64,000 nucleotides of DNA, from positions 3,410,001-3,474,000 of the forward strand of contig NZ_LT629784.1 of NCBI RefSeq assembly GCF_900105595.1, given 5' to 3'. This DNA comes from Stappia sp. ES.058. Its GTDB lineage: Bacteria; Pseudomonadota; Alphaproteobacteria; Rhizobiales; Stappiaceae. Position numbers and translations under genes: made by a program. The notes under the pieces were generated by a model. It searched no databases and was not told the origin of the DNA. It worked only from the letters and a program-made list of their open reading frames with translations. Positions 52,363 to 63,980 of the stretch are shown here, in pieces (position 1 is the stretch's first letter; each line of letters opens with the position of its first letter).

Positions 52363-53540
52363 CACGGAACAGACCCATGCCAGAGATCCTTACCGCCCGC
52401 GACATGCTGGCCCGCCTCGTAGGCTTTCCCACCGTTTCCAGCGTCAGCAATCTCGATCTCGTCGCCTTCGTCGAGGACTATCTCGCCGGTCACGGTGTGG
52501 TGGCGACCCGGGTTTACGACGAAACCGGCACGAAGGCCGCGCTTCACGCCTGCATCGGACCGCAGGTCGACGGCGGCGTGGTCCTGTCCGCCCACACCGA
52601 CGTGGTGCCGGTCGAGGGACAGGAGTGGACGCGCGATCCCTTCACGCTCCACGAGGAAGCCGGCAGGCTTTACGGGCGCGGCACCTGCGACATGAAAGGC
52701 TTCGCGGCCCTCATGCTCGCCGGTGTTCCGGAGATGGTGAAGGCCGACCTGAAACGGCCGATCCACCTGGCGCTCTCCTACGACGAAGAGGTCGGCTGTC
52801 TCGGCGCACCGCCGATGATCGAGGACATGTTGTCCGACGGCCCCCGGCCCGACTGTGTAATCGTCGGCGAACCCAGCATGATGAAGGTGATCACCGGCCA
52901 CAAGGGCACGAGCCTCCTCAAGATCACGGTGCGCGGCCATTCGGTGCATTCCAGCCAGTGGGACCGGGGCGTGTCGGCGGTCGCCAATGCGGCGCGGATC
53001 GTGACCTGGCTCGACGACCGCACCCGCGAAAACCGCGACACCGCAGATCGCGACCTGCCCTTCGATCCGCCCTTCACCACCTTGCATTGCGGCATCATCG
53101 AAGGGGGAACGGCCGCGAACATCGTCTCCAAGCACTGCGAATTCGTGACGGATATCCGCAGCCTGCCCGACGAGACCATAGACATGTGGCAGGACCGGCT
53201 GGAAAGTTTCGTCGCGCGGCAGATCCTGCCGGAGATGAAACGGGTGACCCCCGAGGCCGGCGTCACCATCGAGCGCCTGGCACACGTTCCGGCCCTGCGC
53301 CCGGAGGAAAATGGCGCGGCGGAAACGCTGGCGCGGCGCCTGACCGGCGACAACGGCGAGCACATGGTCGTCTATGGAACCGAGGCCGGACAGTTTCAGG
53401 CACGCGGGCTTTCCGCGATTGTTTGCGGTCCGGGTTCCATCGACCAAGCACACCAGCCGGATGAATTCATCGACCTCACCCAGTTGCAGGCCGGCAATGC
53501 TTTCATGTCGCGGCTGGTCGACACATTGAGCGATGGATAA
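52359..53540 (+). CDS. argE: M20 family deacylase, acetylornithine-deacetylase-like
   Basis: A 393-residue zinc amidohydrolase. The zinc motifs are SAHTDVVPV near residue 78, GRGTCDMKGFAA near residue 107, and the Glu pair in SYDEEVGCLGAPPM near residue 142; the dimerisation segment RGHSVHSSQWDRGVS is also present. ArgE releases ornithine from N-acetylornithine. The protein may instead act on other N-acyl amino acids brought in by the peptide-type ABC system that follows 176 bases downstream. It overlaps the cyclase stop by four bases. Met7 (MPEILTARDML, 52377) is a second start. Confidence 0.88.
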   Translation: MTRNRPMPEILTARDMLARLVGFPTVSSVSNLDLVAFVEDYLAGHGVVATRVYDETGTKAALHACIGPQVDGGVVLSAHTDVVPVEGQEWTRDPFTLHEEAGRLYGRGTCDMKGFAALMLAGVPEMVKADLKRPIHLALSYDEEVGCLGAPPMIEDMLSDGPRPDCVIVGEPSMMKVITGHKGTSLLKITVRGHSVHSSQWDRGVSAVANAARIVTWLDDRTRENRDTADRDLPFDPPFTTLHCGIIEGGTAANIVSKHCEFVTDIRSLPDETIDMWQDRLESFVARQILPEMKRVTPEAGVTIERLAHVPALRPEENGAAETLARRLTGDNGEHMVVYGTEAGQFQARGLSAIVCGPGSIDQAHQPDEFIDLTQLQAGNAFMSRLVDTLSDG

Positions 53541-53715
53541 TCCAGAGGGTGCTGGACGGACACCCGTCAGCTTGCTTAGATGCAGCTTCCAGAGACAGCG
53601 ATTGCTGGCTTGAATTGTATCCTGCCCGGATCCACGCATCGGTAAAAGCACCTATAAGCGGAACCGGATGCGACGGTCGGGATTGCCGAAACGCAAAAGA
53701 CGCCAAGAGGGGACT

Positions 53716-55299
53716 ATGCGATATTTCAAACCACTGGCCACGGCCGCGCTTGTCGCGTCGCTGATGGGAACCGCCGCTTCGGCGGAAACCCTTCGCTACG
53801 CATTTCAGGGAACGCTGAACCAGCTCGATCCCTACACGCTGAACGAGACCTTCACGCTCGGCTCGCACGGCAATGTCTATGAGGGTCTGACGCGGCGCGG
53901 CCCGGATCTCGCGATCGAGCCGGCTCTTGCCGAACGCTGGGAGGTAGTTGAGCCGACCCGCTGGCGCTTCCACCTGCGTCAGGGCGTGAAATTCCAAAAC
54001 GGCAACGATTTCACCGCCGACGACGTGGTCTTCTCCGCCGACCGCGTGCGCTCCGAAGGCTCCGACCTGAAGACGCGAATCAATGCCGACGTGAAGGTGG
54101 TCAAGGTCGACGACCATACGGTCGACTTCATCCTGCCCGCCCCCAATCCCATCCTGCACTACGAATGGGACACCTGGTACATCATGGACAAGGAGTGGAC
54201 GGAGGCGAACGAGGCCGTCGCCGTGACCTCCGCCTCCGACACCACGCCGAACCACGCGGCTCTCAACGCCAATGGCACCGGACCCTACAAGGTCGCGAGC
54301 CACGAACCGGGCGTGAAGACGATCTACGAGCGCAACGAAAACTGGTGGGACACGCCGGACGGCAACATCGATACGGTCGAGTTTACCCCGATCGGCTCGG
54401 ATGCAACGCGGATCGCGGCCCTGCTCAGCGGCGAGCTGGACATGGTCTATCCGGTGCCCGTGCAAGACATCAAGCGCGTCAACGACAACGAGGGAACGCG
54501 CGCGCTGACCGGTCCGGAACTGCGCACCATCTTCCTCGGCATGGACCAGAAGCGTGACGAACTGCTCTATTCCAACGTCAAGGGCAAGAACCCGTTCAAG
54601 GACGTGCGCGTGCGCAAGGCTTTCTACCAGGCCATCAACATGGACGCGATCCGCGACAAGGTGATGCGCGGTCTGTCCACGCCCTCGGCGCTGCTGATCT
54701 CGCCGTTCCTCTATTCGCGCTCCGACGAATTCGAGCGCTACCCCTACGATCCGGAGGCCGCCAAGGCGCTGTTGGCGGAAGCGGGCTATCCGGACGGCTT
54801 CACGGTCAGCATGGACTGCCCGAACGACCGCTATGTCAACGACGAGGCGATCTGCCAGACGATTGCCGCCTTCATGGCGCGCATCGGGGTCACGATCGAG
54901 CTCAACGCGCAGCCGAAGGCGCAATATTTCGCCAAGGTTCTGGCCTCCAACGGCTATGACACGTCGTTTTACCTGCTCGGCTGGACCCCGGGATCGTTCG
55001 ACAGCTGGAACGTGCTGCACAACATCACCGGCTGCCGCGACGACAAGGGCGCCGGTGGTCCGTTCAACCTCGGCGGCTACTGCAGCCCCAAGGTCGACGA
55101 GATCGCCGCCAAGGTGCTTGAGGAAAACGACCCGGCGAAGCGCGACGAGCTGATCGCGCAGGCCTTCACCATCCTGCACGACGAGGTCTCGCACATCCCG
55201 CTCCACCAGCAAGGTCTCGCCTGGGGCGTATCCTCGGACATCGAGCTGAAGCAGCGGGCGGACAACCAGTTCCACTTCCGCTGGGTGACCAAGAAGTAA
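53716..55299 (+). CDS. Peptide/nickel-type ABC transporter substrate-binding protein
   Basis: A 527-residue family 5 binding protein. It has a Sec signal (FKPLATAALVASLMGTAASA) and the family opening LRYAFQGTLNQLDPYTLNET, then RWRFHLRQGVKFQNGNDFTA near residue 90 and NGTGPYKVASHEPGVKTIYE near residue 195. The start at 53716 has GAGGGG four bases upstream. It is the first gene of a five-gene operon (SBP, two permeases, two ATPases). Length is normal. Ligands of this family include dipeptides, oligopeptides and other metabolites; I cannot tell which. Confidence 0.93.
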   Translation: MRYFKPLATAALVASLMGTAASAETLRYAFQGTLNQLDPYTLNETFTLGSHGNVYEGLTRRGPDLAIEPALAERWEVVEPTRWRFHLRQGVKFQNGNDFTADDVVFSADRVRSEGSDLKTRINADVKVVKVDDHTVDFILPAPNPILHYEWDTWYIMDKEWTEANEAVAVTSASDTTPNHAALNANGTGPYKVASHEPGVKTIYERNENWWDTPDGNIDTVEFTPIGSDATRIAALLSGELDMVYPVPVQDIKRVNDNEGTRALTGPELRTIFLGMDQKRDELLYSNVKGKNPFKDVRVRKAFYQAINMDAIRDKVMRGLSTPSALLISPFLYSRSDEFERYPYDPEAAKALLAEAGYPDGFTVSMDCPNDRYVNDEAICQTIAAFMARIGVTIELNAQPKAQYFAKVLASNGYDTSFYLLGWTPGSFDSWNVLHNITGCRDDKGAGGPFNLGGYCSPKVDEIAAKVLEENDPAKRDELIAQAFTILHDEVSHIPLHQQGLAWGVSSDIELKQRADNQFHFRWVTKK

Positions 55300-55321
55300 G
55301 CGGACATCCTTCACCGCAATC

Positions 55322-55346
55322 GGCCCGGCGGGATTTCCGCCGGGCC
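55322..55346 (+). other. Strong intercistronic stem-loop after the binding-protein gene
   Basis: GGCCCGGCGG and CCGCCGGGCC form a perfect ten-base stem with a five-base loop (gattt), between the binding-protein stop and the first permease start. It should partly stop or stabilise the message so that the binding protein is made in excess. Confidence 0.65.
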
Positions 55347-55378
55347 CTTCGATTTCGCTCTCGCATCATCGAGGCATC

Positions 55379-56356
55379 ATGCTCGCCTTTTCCATACGGC
55401 GTTTGCTGCAGGCCATTCTGGTCATGCTGGTCGTTGCGCTGATTTCCTTTACGCTCTTCCGCTTCGTCGGCGACCCCGTCAACCAGATGGTCGGCGTCGA
55501 GACCACCCCTGAACAGCGCGAGGCGCTGCGCGACCGGCTCGGACTGAACGACCCGATCATGACCCAGTTCGCCCGCTTCATCGTCAAGGCGGCGCAATTC
55601 GATTTCGGCACCTCCTACCAGTTTCGCCAGCCGGTCTCCGACCTCATCGGCAAGCGCCTTCCGGCAACTCTGGAACTGTCGCTGGTATCGGCGATCTTCG
55701 CGCTGCTCGTCGGCATTCCAATGGGCGTTTACACCGGGCTGCACCGAGACAGCGTCCTGTCGAAGCTCTTTTTGTCGATCTCGCTGATCGGCATATCGCT
55801 GCCGACCTTCTTCATCGGCATCCTGCTGATCTTCCTGTTTTCCGTGACGTTGCAATGGCTGCCGAGTTTCGGGCGCGGCGACACGGTCGCGATCGGCTGG
55901 TGGACGACCGGTCTGCTGACGGTCAGCGGGCTGAAGGCGCTCGTGCTGCCCTCCATCACGCTCGGCCTGTTCCAGATGACGCTGATCATGCGCCTGGTGC
56001 GGTCCGAAATGCTGGAAGTCATCCGCACCGACTATATCAAGTTCGCCCGCGCACGCGGGCTGCGCCAGCGCAGCATCAACTTCCGCCACGCGCTGAAGAA
56101 CACGCTGGTGCCGGTGATCACCATCACAGGCCTTCAGGTCGGCTCGATCATCGCCTTCGCGATCATCACCGAGACCGTGTTCCAATGGCCCGGCATGGGG
56201 CTCTTGTTCCTTCAGTCTGTGCAGAACGTCGATATCCCGATCATGGCGGCCTATCTGATGCTGATCGCCTTTCTCTTCGTGGTGATCAACCTGATCGTCG
56301 ACCTGCTCTATTTCGTCGTCGACCCGCGTCTGCGGGCCGACCGAGCAGCGCTGTGA
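55379..56356 (+). CDS. dppB: Peptide-type ABC transporter permease, DppB type
   Basis: A 325-residue inner-membrane permease. The start MLAFSIRRLLQAILVMLVVA is typical of DppB, with five to six helices, the family periplasmic region after FRFVGDPVNQMVGVETTPEQ, and the EAA loop YIKFARARGLRQRSINFRHA followed by LKNTLVPVITI. It pairs with the DppC-type protein seven bases downstream. Length is normal. It follows the strong stem-loop after the binding-protein gene. Confidence 0.94.
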   Translation: MLAFSIRRLLQAILVMLVVALISFTLFRFVGDPVNQMVGVETTPEQREALRDRLGLNDPIMTQFARFIVKAAQFDFGTSYQFRQPVSDLIGKRLPATLELSLVSAIFALLVGIPMGVYTGLHRDSVLSKLFLSISLIGISLPTFFIGILLIFLFSVTLQWLPSFGRGDTVAIGWWTTGLLTVSGLKALVLPSITLGLFQMTLIMRLVRSEMLEVIRTDYIKFARARGLRQRSINFRHALKNTLVPVITITGLQVGSIIAFAIITETVFQWPGMGLLFLQSVQNVDIPIMAAYLMLIAFLFVVINLIVDLLYFVVDPRLRADRAAL

Positions 56357-56363
56357 GGCCGAC

Positions 56364-57362
56364 ATGACCGCAAACACCGCAAAAGACGCTGCGAAAGACG
56401 CAACAGATGCCACTGCTGATGCGGCGGCCGGCGTGCCGCCCGCTGCCCCGCGCGGACGCTTCACCCGCGCCCTCGACAGCGACATCATGTATTCCTTCCT
56501 GCGTTCCAAGGTGACGATCGTGTCGGCGATCGTGACCCTGCTGTACTTCGCCGGCGCCGCCTTCGCGCCCTGGGTCGCGCCGCACAACCCCTTCGACCTG
56601 GCGACGATCTCCATTCTCGACGCCCGCCTGCCCCCGCTTGGCATGGAATACTCCGATCCGCGCTTCCTCCTGGGCACCGACGATCAGGGCCGCGATGTCT
56701 TCTCCGGCATTCTCTACGGCGCGCGCATCTCGCTCGCCGTCGGCTTTTTGTCGGTCTTCTTCGCGGCCATCGTCGGGGTGATGCTCGGCCTGATCGCCGG
56801 CTATGTCGGCGGCAAGGTCGATGCCGTCATCATGCGCATCGCCGAGGTGCAGCTCACCTTCCCGGCGATCCTGATCGCGCTTCTGGTCGACGGCGTCGCG
56901 CGTGCCCTTTTCGGCAATCTCGACCGAGAACGCTTCGCCTTCTGGATCCTCGTGTTCTCGATCGCGCTGTCGTTCTGGGTGCAGTTCGCCCGCACGGTGC
57001 GCGGCTCGACGCTGGTGGAGCGCAACAAGGAATACGTCCAGGCGGCGAGACTGATCGGCATTCCCCGCTTCCTCATCATGATCCGCCATGTGCTGCCCAA
57101 CGTGATCGGCCCGGTGCTCGTCATCGCGACGATCAACCTGGGGCTTGCGATCATCACCGAGGCGACGCTGTCGTTCCTCGGGGTCGGCATACCCCCGACA
57201 CAGCCCTCGCTCGGCACATTGGTGCGGATCGGCAACGACTTCCTGTTCTCCGGCGAATGGTGGATCGCGATGTTCCCCGGGTTCGCGCTGGCCGTGCTCG
57301 TACTCGCCGTCAACCTGCTTGGCGACTGGCTGCGCGACGCGCTGAACCCGAAACTGCGCTAG
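56364..57362 (+). CDS. dppC: Peptide-type ABC transporter permease, DppC type
   Basis: A 332-residue inner-membrane permease. The N-terminus is a polar Ala/Thr/Asp-rich extension (AKDAAKDATDATADAAAGVP) before the first helix. The DppC-type GTDDQGRDVFSGILYGARIS near residue 110 and the EAA loop YVQAARLIGIPRFLIMIRHV near residue 225 are clear. It forms the channel with DppB and ends at 57362, just at the edge of the first of two palindromes. Length is slightly longer than usual because of the N-terminal extension. Confidence 0.94.
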   Translation: MTANTAKDAAKDATDATADAAAGVPPAAPRGRFTRALDSDIMYSFLRSKVTIVSAIVTLLYFAGAAFAPWVAPHNPFDLATISILDARLPPLGMEYSDPRFLLGTDDQGRDVFSGILYGARISLAVGFLSVFFAAIVGVMLGLIAGYVGGKVDAVIMRIAEVQLTFPAILIALLVDGVARALFGNLDRERFAFWILVFSIALSFWVQFARTVRGSTLVERNKEYVQAARLIGIPRFLIMIRHVLPNVIGPVLVIATINLGLAIITEATLSFLGVGIPPTQPSLGTLVRIGNDFLFSGEWWIAMFPGFALAVLVLAVNLLGDWLRDALNPKLR

Positions 57363-57432
57363 TGGTTCGCTTCCGACATTTGCCTCCCCGTGCAGCACCG
57401 CCGCCGCAAATGCCGGAATCAAGAGAACCACT
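57361..57432. repeat. Palindromic element 1 between dppC and dppD
   Basis: AGTGGTTC (57361-57368) pairs with GAACCACT (57425-57432), and TTCCGACATTTGC (57371-57383) with GCAAATGCCGGAA (57406-57418), one mismatch. The left arm overlaps the dppC stop codon. It shares the AGTGG start and GACATTTG core with element 2. Confidence 0.7.
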
Positions 57433-57450
57433 AGATATGTATATGATTTT

Positions 57451-57525
57451 AGTGGAGCTTTTGAATTTGACATTTGATCAGGAGCCTCGCCGCAAACGGG
57501 ACTCAAATGTCAAATTCGCTCCACT
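57451..57525. repeat. Palindromic element 2 between dppC and dppD
   Basis: AGTGGAGC (57451-57458) pairs with GCTCCACT (57518-57525), and GAATTTGACATTTGA (57463-57477) with TCAAATGTCAAATTC (57503-57517): 23 pairs with one four-base bulge and a 25-base loop. It is more AT-rich than the surrounding genes. Together with element 1 it resembles a compound repetitive palindrome. Confidence 0.75.
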
Positions 57526-57557
57526 TTGAGGACACACGTGACGGGATCGCAAACAAG

Positions 57558-58544
57558 ATGACCCAAACCCCGCTTCTTTCCGTTCAAGACCTTCGGGTCG
57601 AGTTTCCGACCCGGCGCGGCATTCTCAAGGCGATCGACGGCATTTCCTTCGACATCAAGGAGGGCGAGGTGCTCGGCGTCGTCGGGGAATCGGGCGCCGG
57701 CAAGTCGATCACCGGAACGGCCGTGATCGGCCTGCTCGAACCGCCCGGGCGCATCGCCGGCGGCGAGGTCCGGCTCAAGGGCGAGCGCATCGACAACCTG
57801 CCGCAGCAGGCCATGCGCAAGATCCGGGGCAAGCGGATCGGCATGATCTTCCAGGATCCGCTGACGAGCCTCAATCCGCTCTTCACCATCGGCGAGCAGA
57901 TCATCGAGACGATCCTGACCCATATGCCGGTGTCGGAACGCGAGGCGCGCGACCGCGCCGTCGCGCTCCTGGAGGAGGTCGGCATCCCGGCCGCCGCCGA
58001 CCGGCTCAACGCCTATCCGCACCAGTTTTCCGGCGGCATGCGCCAGCGCGTCGTCATCGCGCTGGCACTTTGCGCGGAGCCGGAACTGGTCATCGCCGAC
58101 GAGCCGACCACCGCGCTCGACGTGTCGGTGCAGGCCCAGATCATCCGCCTCATCCAGCGCGTGTGCCGCGACCATGGCACGGCGGTCATGCTGATCACCC
58201 ACGACATGGGCGTGATCGCGGAAACCGCCGACCGTGTCGCGGTGATGTATTCCGGACGGATCGCGGAAATCGGCCCGGTGCGCGATGTCATCAAGGCGCC
58301 GCGCCACCCCTATACCGTCGGCCTGATGGGTGCGATTCCGTCACTGACCGGCGATCACGACCGGCTGACGCAGATCCCCGGATCGATGCCGCGCCTCGAT
58401 TCGATTCCCGACGGCTGCGCCTTCAATCCGCGCTGCTCGCTGGTGATGGACAAATGCTACCGGGAACGCCCCGATCTGGTTGCGGCGGGCGAAAGCCGGG
58501 CCGCCTGCTGGAAAGTGTCCGAGACAGAAGAGGCCGCAGGATGA
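57558..58544 (+). CDS. dppD: Peptide-type ABC transporter ATP-binding protein, DppD type
   Basis: A 328-residue ATPase. Walker A is GVVGESGAGKSITGTAVIGL near residue 40, the Q-loop IGMIFQDPLTSLNPLFTIGE, signature QFSGGMRQRVVIALAL, Walker B LVIADEPTTALDV. The C-terminal oligopeptide/dipeptide domain has HPYTVGLMGAIPSL and two cysteines (GCAFNPRCSL) typical of the family, which can hold an iron-sulphur cluster. The start at 57558 (MTQTPLLSVQDLR) matches the family; an ATG at 57507 lies inside palindrome 2 and would add 17 residues. The stop overlaps the dppF start (ATGA). Confidence 0.94.
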   Translation: MTQTPLLSVQDLRVEFPTRRGILKAIDGISFDIKEGEVLGVVGESGAGKSITGTAVIGLLEPPGRIAGGEVRLKGERIDNLPQQAMRKIRGKRIGMIFQDPLTSLNPLFTIGEQIIETILTHMPVSEREARDRAVALLEEVGIPAAADRLNAYPHQFSGGMRQRVVIALALCAEPELVIADEPTTALDVSVQAQIIRLIQRVCRDHGTAVMLITHDMGVIAETADRVAVMYSGRIAEIGPVRDVIKAPRHPYTVGLMGAIPSLTGDHDRLTQIPGSMPRLDSIPDGCAFNPRCSLVMDKCYRERPDLVAAGESRAACWKVSETEEAAG

Positions 58545-59557
58545 TGACCAACGCCGCTCAACCCGTCGTCGAGGTCACCGGCCTGTCGCGCACCTTCGAC
58601 GTGTCCAAACCCTGGCTGAACCGTGTGCTGGAGCGCTCGCCCCGCGCACTTCTCCGGGCGGCGAAGGACATTTCCTTCTCGATCTCCAGGGGCGAAACCT
58701 TCGCGCTTGTCGGCGAATCCGGGTCGGGCAAGTCCACGGTCGCCAAGATGGTCGTCGGCCTGCTGGAAGCCAGCGCCGGCGAGATCCGCATCGACGGCGT
58801 CGACATGCGCTCGCGCCGCCAGGCGGGCGTCGAGATGCGCGAGCTGCGTCGTCGCATCCAGATGATCTTCCAGGATCCCTATGCCAGTCTCAACCCGCGC
58901 TGGCGCGTCGACCGGATCATCTCCGAGCCGATCCGCGCCTTCAAGATGGAGCACTCCGAGGAGGCGATCTCCAAACGGGTCGGCGAGCTGCTGGAGCTGG
59001 TGCGCCTGCATCCGCGCGACGGTGCGAAATATCCGCACGAGTTTTCCGGCGGCCAGCGCCAGCGCATCTGCATCGCCCGCGCTCTGGCCTCGAAGCCCGA
59101 GTTCCTGGTGTGCGACGAGCCGACCTCCGCGCTCGACGTCTCGGTCCAGGCGCAGATCCTCAACCTGATGCGCGACCTGCAGGACGAGTTCGGTCTTACC
59201 TATCTGTTCATCAGCCACGATCTGGCGGTCGTACGCCACATGGCCAAACGCATCGGCGTGATGTATCTGGGCCGTCTGGTGGAGGTCGCGGAAAGCCGCA
59301 CGCTGTTCAAGACACCGAAGCATCCCTATACGCGCATGCTGCTGGAGGCGATCCCGGACCTCGAAATGTCGGGCAAGCCCCGCCGCCCGGTGGAAGGCGA
59401 GATCCCCAATCCGATCAATCCTCCGTCGGGATGCGCCTTTCACCCGCGCTGTCCGCTTGCCAACGCCCGCTGTTCGCACGAGTTTCCCGAATTCCGCCAG
59501 GTCGGCGAGACCGGGGTTGCCTGCCATGCCGTCGAAGAGGGCCGCACCTCCGTTTAA
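58541..59557 (+). CDS. dppF: Peptide-type ABC transporter ATP-binding protein, DppF type
   Basis: A 338-residue ATPase. Walker A is LVGESGSGKSTVAKMVVGLL near residue 60, the Q-loop IQMIFQDPYASLNPRWRVDR, signature EFSGGQRQRICIARALA, Walker B LVCDEPTSALDVSVQAQIL. The C-terminal domain has HPYTRMLLEAIPDL and GCAFHPRCPLANARC. The start at 58541 overlaps the dppD stop by four bases. It is the last gene of the operon; the next gene is a copper ATPase behind its own promoter. Confidence 0.94.
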   Translation: MMTNAAQPVVEVTGLSRTFDVSKPWLNRVLERSPRALLRAAKDISFSISRGETFALVGESGSGKSTVAKMVVGLLEASAGEIRIDGVDMRSRRQAGVEMRELRRRIQMIFQDPYASLNPRWRVDRIISEPIRAFKMEHSEEAISKRVGELLELVRLHPRDGAKYPHEFSGGQRQRICIARALASKPEFLVCDEPTSALDVSVQAQILNLMRDLQDEFGLTYLFISHDLAVVRHMAKRIGVMYLGRLVEVAESRTLFKTPKHPYTRMLLEAIPDLEMSGKPRRPVEGEIPNPINPPSGCAFHPRCPLANARCSHEFPEFRQVGETGVACHAVEEGRTSV

Positions 59558-59579
59558 ACCCGGATGATGCGGTCCGTGC

Positions 59580-59614
59580 TTGACCTTCCCGTGACTGGAA
59601 GCCCCATGTGTGGC
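59580..59614 (+). promoter_or_regulatory. CueR/MerR-type promoter upstream of copA
   Basis: TTGACC (59580-59585) is followed by the dyad ACCTTCC...GGAAGCC with CGTGACT between. CueR sites place this dyad in a 19-20-base spacer overlapping the -35 box, as here. The -10 is weak; candidates are CATGTG (59605-59610) or a site near 59614. No cueR gene is in the window. Confidence 0.6.
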
Positions 59615-59710
59615 TTATCCCGGTGCTTCGGCGGGCATGCGCGCACGTATGCCGGCCGGACCCGCCCCAGATGAAAGACGCCCCGCTTCGAAACGGGGCC
59701 GGAGACCCCA

Positions 59711-61948
<2,238 letters not shown>

Positions 61949-62005
61949 GCGCGGCCGTTTCGCGCGCGGAAGACGGGTCTTCGCACTTGCAATTGCGGCC
62001 CTCTG

Positions 62006-62018
62006 TTTGTCATACAAA
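62006..62018. promoter_or_regulatory. GntR/FadR-type operator upstream of the dehydratase gene
   Basis: TTTGTCATACAAA contains the core TTGTCATACAA, which fits the FadR-subfamily consensus TNGTNNNACNA, 39 bases before the dehydratase start. This is the usual place for a GntR repressor of a sugar-acid pathway. Confidence 0.6.
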
Positions 62019-62057
62019 TAAGAGCCGCACTTTTCCTTCATCGCCGGAGACCAGCAT

Positions 62058-63857
62058 ATGTCCGCGAAAGATCCCAAACACTTGCGTTCCCGCGCCTGGT
62101 TCGACGACCCGGCCGACCCCGGCATGACCGCGCTTTATATCGAGCGCTACCTGAACTACGGGCTGACCCGCGAGGAGTTGCAATCCGGCAAGCCGATCAT
62201 CGGCATCGCCCAGACCGGCTCGGATCTCTCGCCCTGCAACCGCCATCACATCGAGCTTGCCAAACGCGTGCGCGAGGGCATTCGCGAGGCCGGCGGCATC
62301 TGTTTCGAATTTCCTGTCCATCCGATCCAGGAAACCGGCAAGCGCCCGACCGCCTCGCTCGACCGCAACCTCGCCTATCTGGGTCTCGTGGAGCTGCTGC
62401 ATGGCTACCCGATCGACGGCGTGGTGCTGACCATCGGCTGCGACAAGACCACACCGGCCTGCCTGATGGCGGCGGCAACGGTGAACATCCCGGCCATTGC
62501 CTTGTCCGTGGGGCCGATGCTCAACGGCTGGCACCGGGGCGAGCGCACCGGATCCGGCACCATCGTTTGGAAGGCGCGCGAAATGCTCGCCGCCGGCGAG
62601 ATCGACTACGCGGGCTTTATGGACCGGGTGGCCTCCGCCGCGCCCTCCGTCGGCTATTGCAACACCATGGGCACGGCCACGACGATGAACTCGCTTGCCG
62701 AGGCCCTCGGCATGCAGTTGCCGGGCGCGGCCGCCATTCCCGCCACCTACCGCGAGCGCGCGCAGGTCTCCTACGAGACCGGCAAACGCATCGTCGACAT
62801 GGTGTGGGAGGACCTGAAACCCACCGACATCATGACCCGCGCAGCCTTCGAAAACGCCATCGTGGTGAATTCCGCCATCGGCGGCTCGACCAATGCACCG
62901 ATCCATCTCAACGCCATCGCCAGTCATCTCGGCGTCCCGCTCGACAACGACGACTGGCAGGAGATCGGCCACGACGTTCCGCTATTGGTCAACATGCAGC
63001 CGGCCGGCGAATACCTCGGCGAGGACTATCACCACGCCGGCGGCGTTCCGGCGGTGATCGCGGAACTGATGAAGGCGGACGCCCTGCCGCACCCGCAAGC
63101 ACTGACCGTCAACGGCGCGAGCCTTGGCGACAATTGTCGCGATACGGAGAATCTCGACCCGCGCGTGATCCGGCCGATGTCCGATCCGCTGGTGGAAAAG
63201 GCCGGGTTCCTCAATCTCCACGGCAACCTCTTCGACAGCGCGATCATGAAGACCAGCGTGATCTCGAAGGAGTTTCGCGACCGCTACCTGTCGAACCCGG
63301 ACGATCCCGAAGCCTTCGAGGGCCGCGCCGTCGTCTTCGAGGGACCGGAGGACTATCACGCCCGCATTGAGGATCCGGATCTCGACATCGACGAGTATTG
63401 CCTGCTGTTCATTCGCGGCTCCGGTCCGATCGGCTATCCCGGCGGCGCCGAGGTGGTGAACATGCAGCCGCCGGCGACCCTGATCAAACGCGGCATCCAC
63501 GCCATGCCCTGCATTGGTGACGGGCGCCAGTCGGGCACCTCGGGCTCCGCCTCGATCCTGAACGCAGCCCCAGAAGCCGCCGCCGGCGGCGGGCTGGCGC
63601 TCTTGAAGAGCGGCGACCGCGTGCGCATCGATCTGCGCAAAGCAACGGCCGACATCCTGATTTCCGACGCGGAGCTTGAAGACCGCCGCAAGGCGCTCGC
63701 TGCCGCAGGCGGTTTCAGCTATCCGGACCACCAGACGCCCTGGCAGGAGATCCAGCGCGCCCTCGTCGAGCAGTTCGACAAGGGCATGGTGCTCAAAGGG
63801 GCGACGGACTACCGCGACATCGCCCACACCAGGGGCATTCCGCGCCACAACCATTGA
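62058..63857 (+). CDS. IlvD/Edd-family sugar-acid dehydratase (D-xylonate/L-arabinonate dehydratase type)
   Basis: A 599-residue iron-sulphur dehydratase. Cysteine ligands lie in [20 protein letters not shown] near residue 60, [19 protein letters not shown] near residue 130 and [14 protein letters not shown] near residue 200; the C-terminal [20 protein letters not shown] and end RGIPRHNH match xylonate dehydratase. Compared with true dihydroxyacid dehydratase, [20 protein letters not shown] and the TTPA stretch point to a sugar-acid enzyme that makes 2-keto-3-deoxy acid. It is alone behind the GntR-type operator. The following gene may be the next step, but is cut. The start at 62058 has GGAGA upstream. 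Confidence 0.9.
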   Translation: MSAKDPKHLRSRAWFDDPADPGMTALYIERYLNYGLTREELQSGKPIIGIAQTGSDLSPCNRHHIELAKRVREGIREAGGICFEFPVHPIQETGKRPTASLDRNLAYLGLVELLHGYPIDGVVLTIGCDKTTPACLMAAATVNIPAIALSVGPMLNGWHRGERTGSGTIVWKAREMLAAGEIDYAGFMDRVASAAPSVGYCNTMGTATTMNSLAEALGMQLPGAAAIPATYRERAQVSYETGKRIVDMVWEDLKPTDIMTRAAFENAIVVNSAIGGSTNAPIHLNAIASHLGVPLDNDDWQEIGHDVPLLVNMQPAGEYLGEDYHHAGGVPAVIAELMKADALPHPQALTVNGASLGDNCRDTENLDPRVIRPMSDPLVEKAGFLNLHGNLFDSAIMKTSVISKEFRDRYLSNPDDPEAFEGRAVVFEGPEDYHARIEDPDLDIDEYCLLFIRGSGPIGYPGGAEVVNMQPPATLIKRGIHAMPCIGDGRQSGTSGSASILNAAPEAAAGGGLALLKSGDRVRIDLRKATADILISDAELEDRRKALAAAGGFSYPDHQTPWQEIQRALVEQFDKGMVLKGATDYRDIAHTRGIPRHNH

Positions 63858-63863
63858 GCCCCG

Positions 63864-63905
63864 TGCCGCCGCCTGCAACAAGGGTTGGTGGCGGCGCATT
63901 TTTGT
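63864..63905 (+). terminator. Rho-independent terminator after the dehydratase gene
   Basis: TGCCGCCGCC (63864-63873) pairs with GGCGGCGCA (63890-63898) with one bulged base, followed by TTTTTGTTG. This gives a GC-rich stem with a T tail seven bases after the dehydratase stop (63857). Confidence 0.6.
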
Positions 63906-63967
63906 TGATGGTTACGTAAGCGTCATGCTTGGTTGCCACAATCATCCAGGCCTCAGAAACCATCAAC
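63904..63967. promoter_or_regulatory. Ten-base inverted repeat in the control region of the last gene
   Basis: GTTGATGGTT (63904-63913) and AACCATCAAC (63958-63967) are perfect inverted copies 44 bases apart, framing the likely promoter of the gene at 63981. They could be two operator half-sites or the arms of a leader hairpin. Confidence 0.5.
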
Positions 63968-63980
63968 CGGGAGACCAGAC

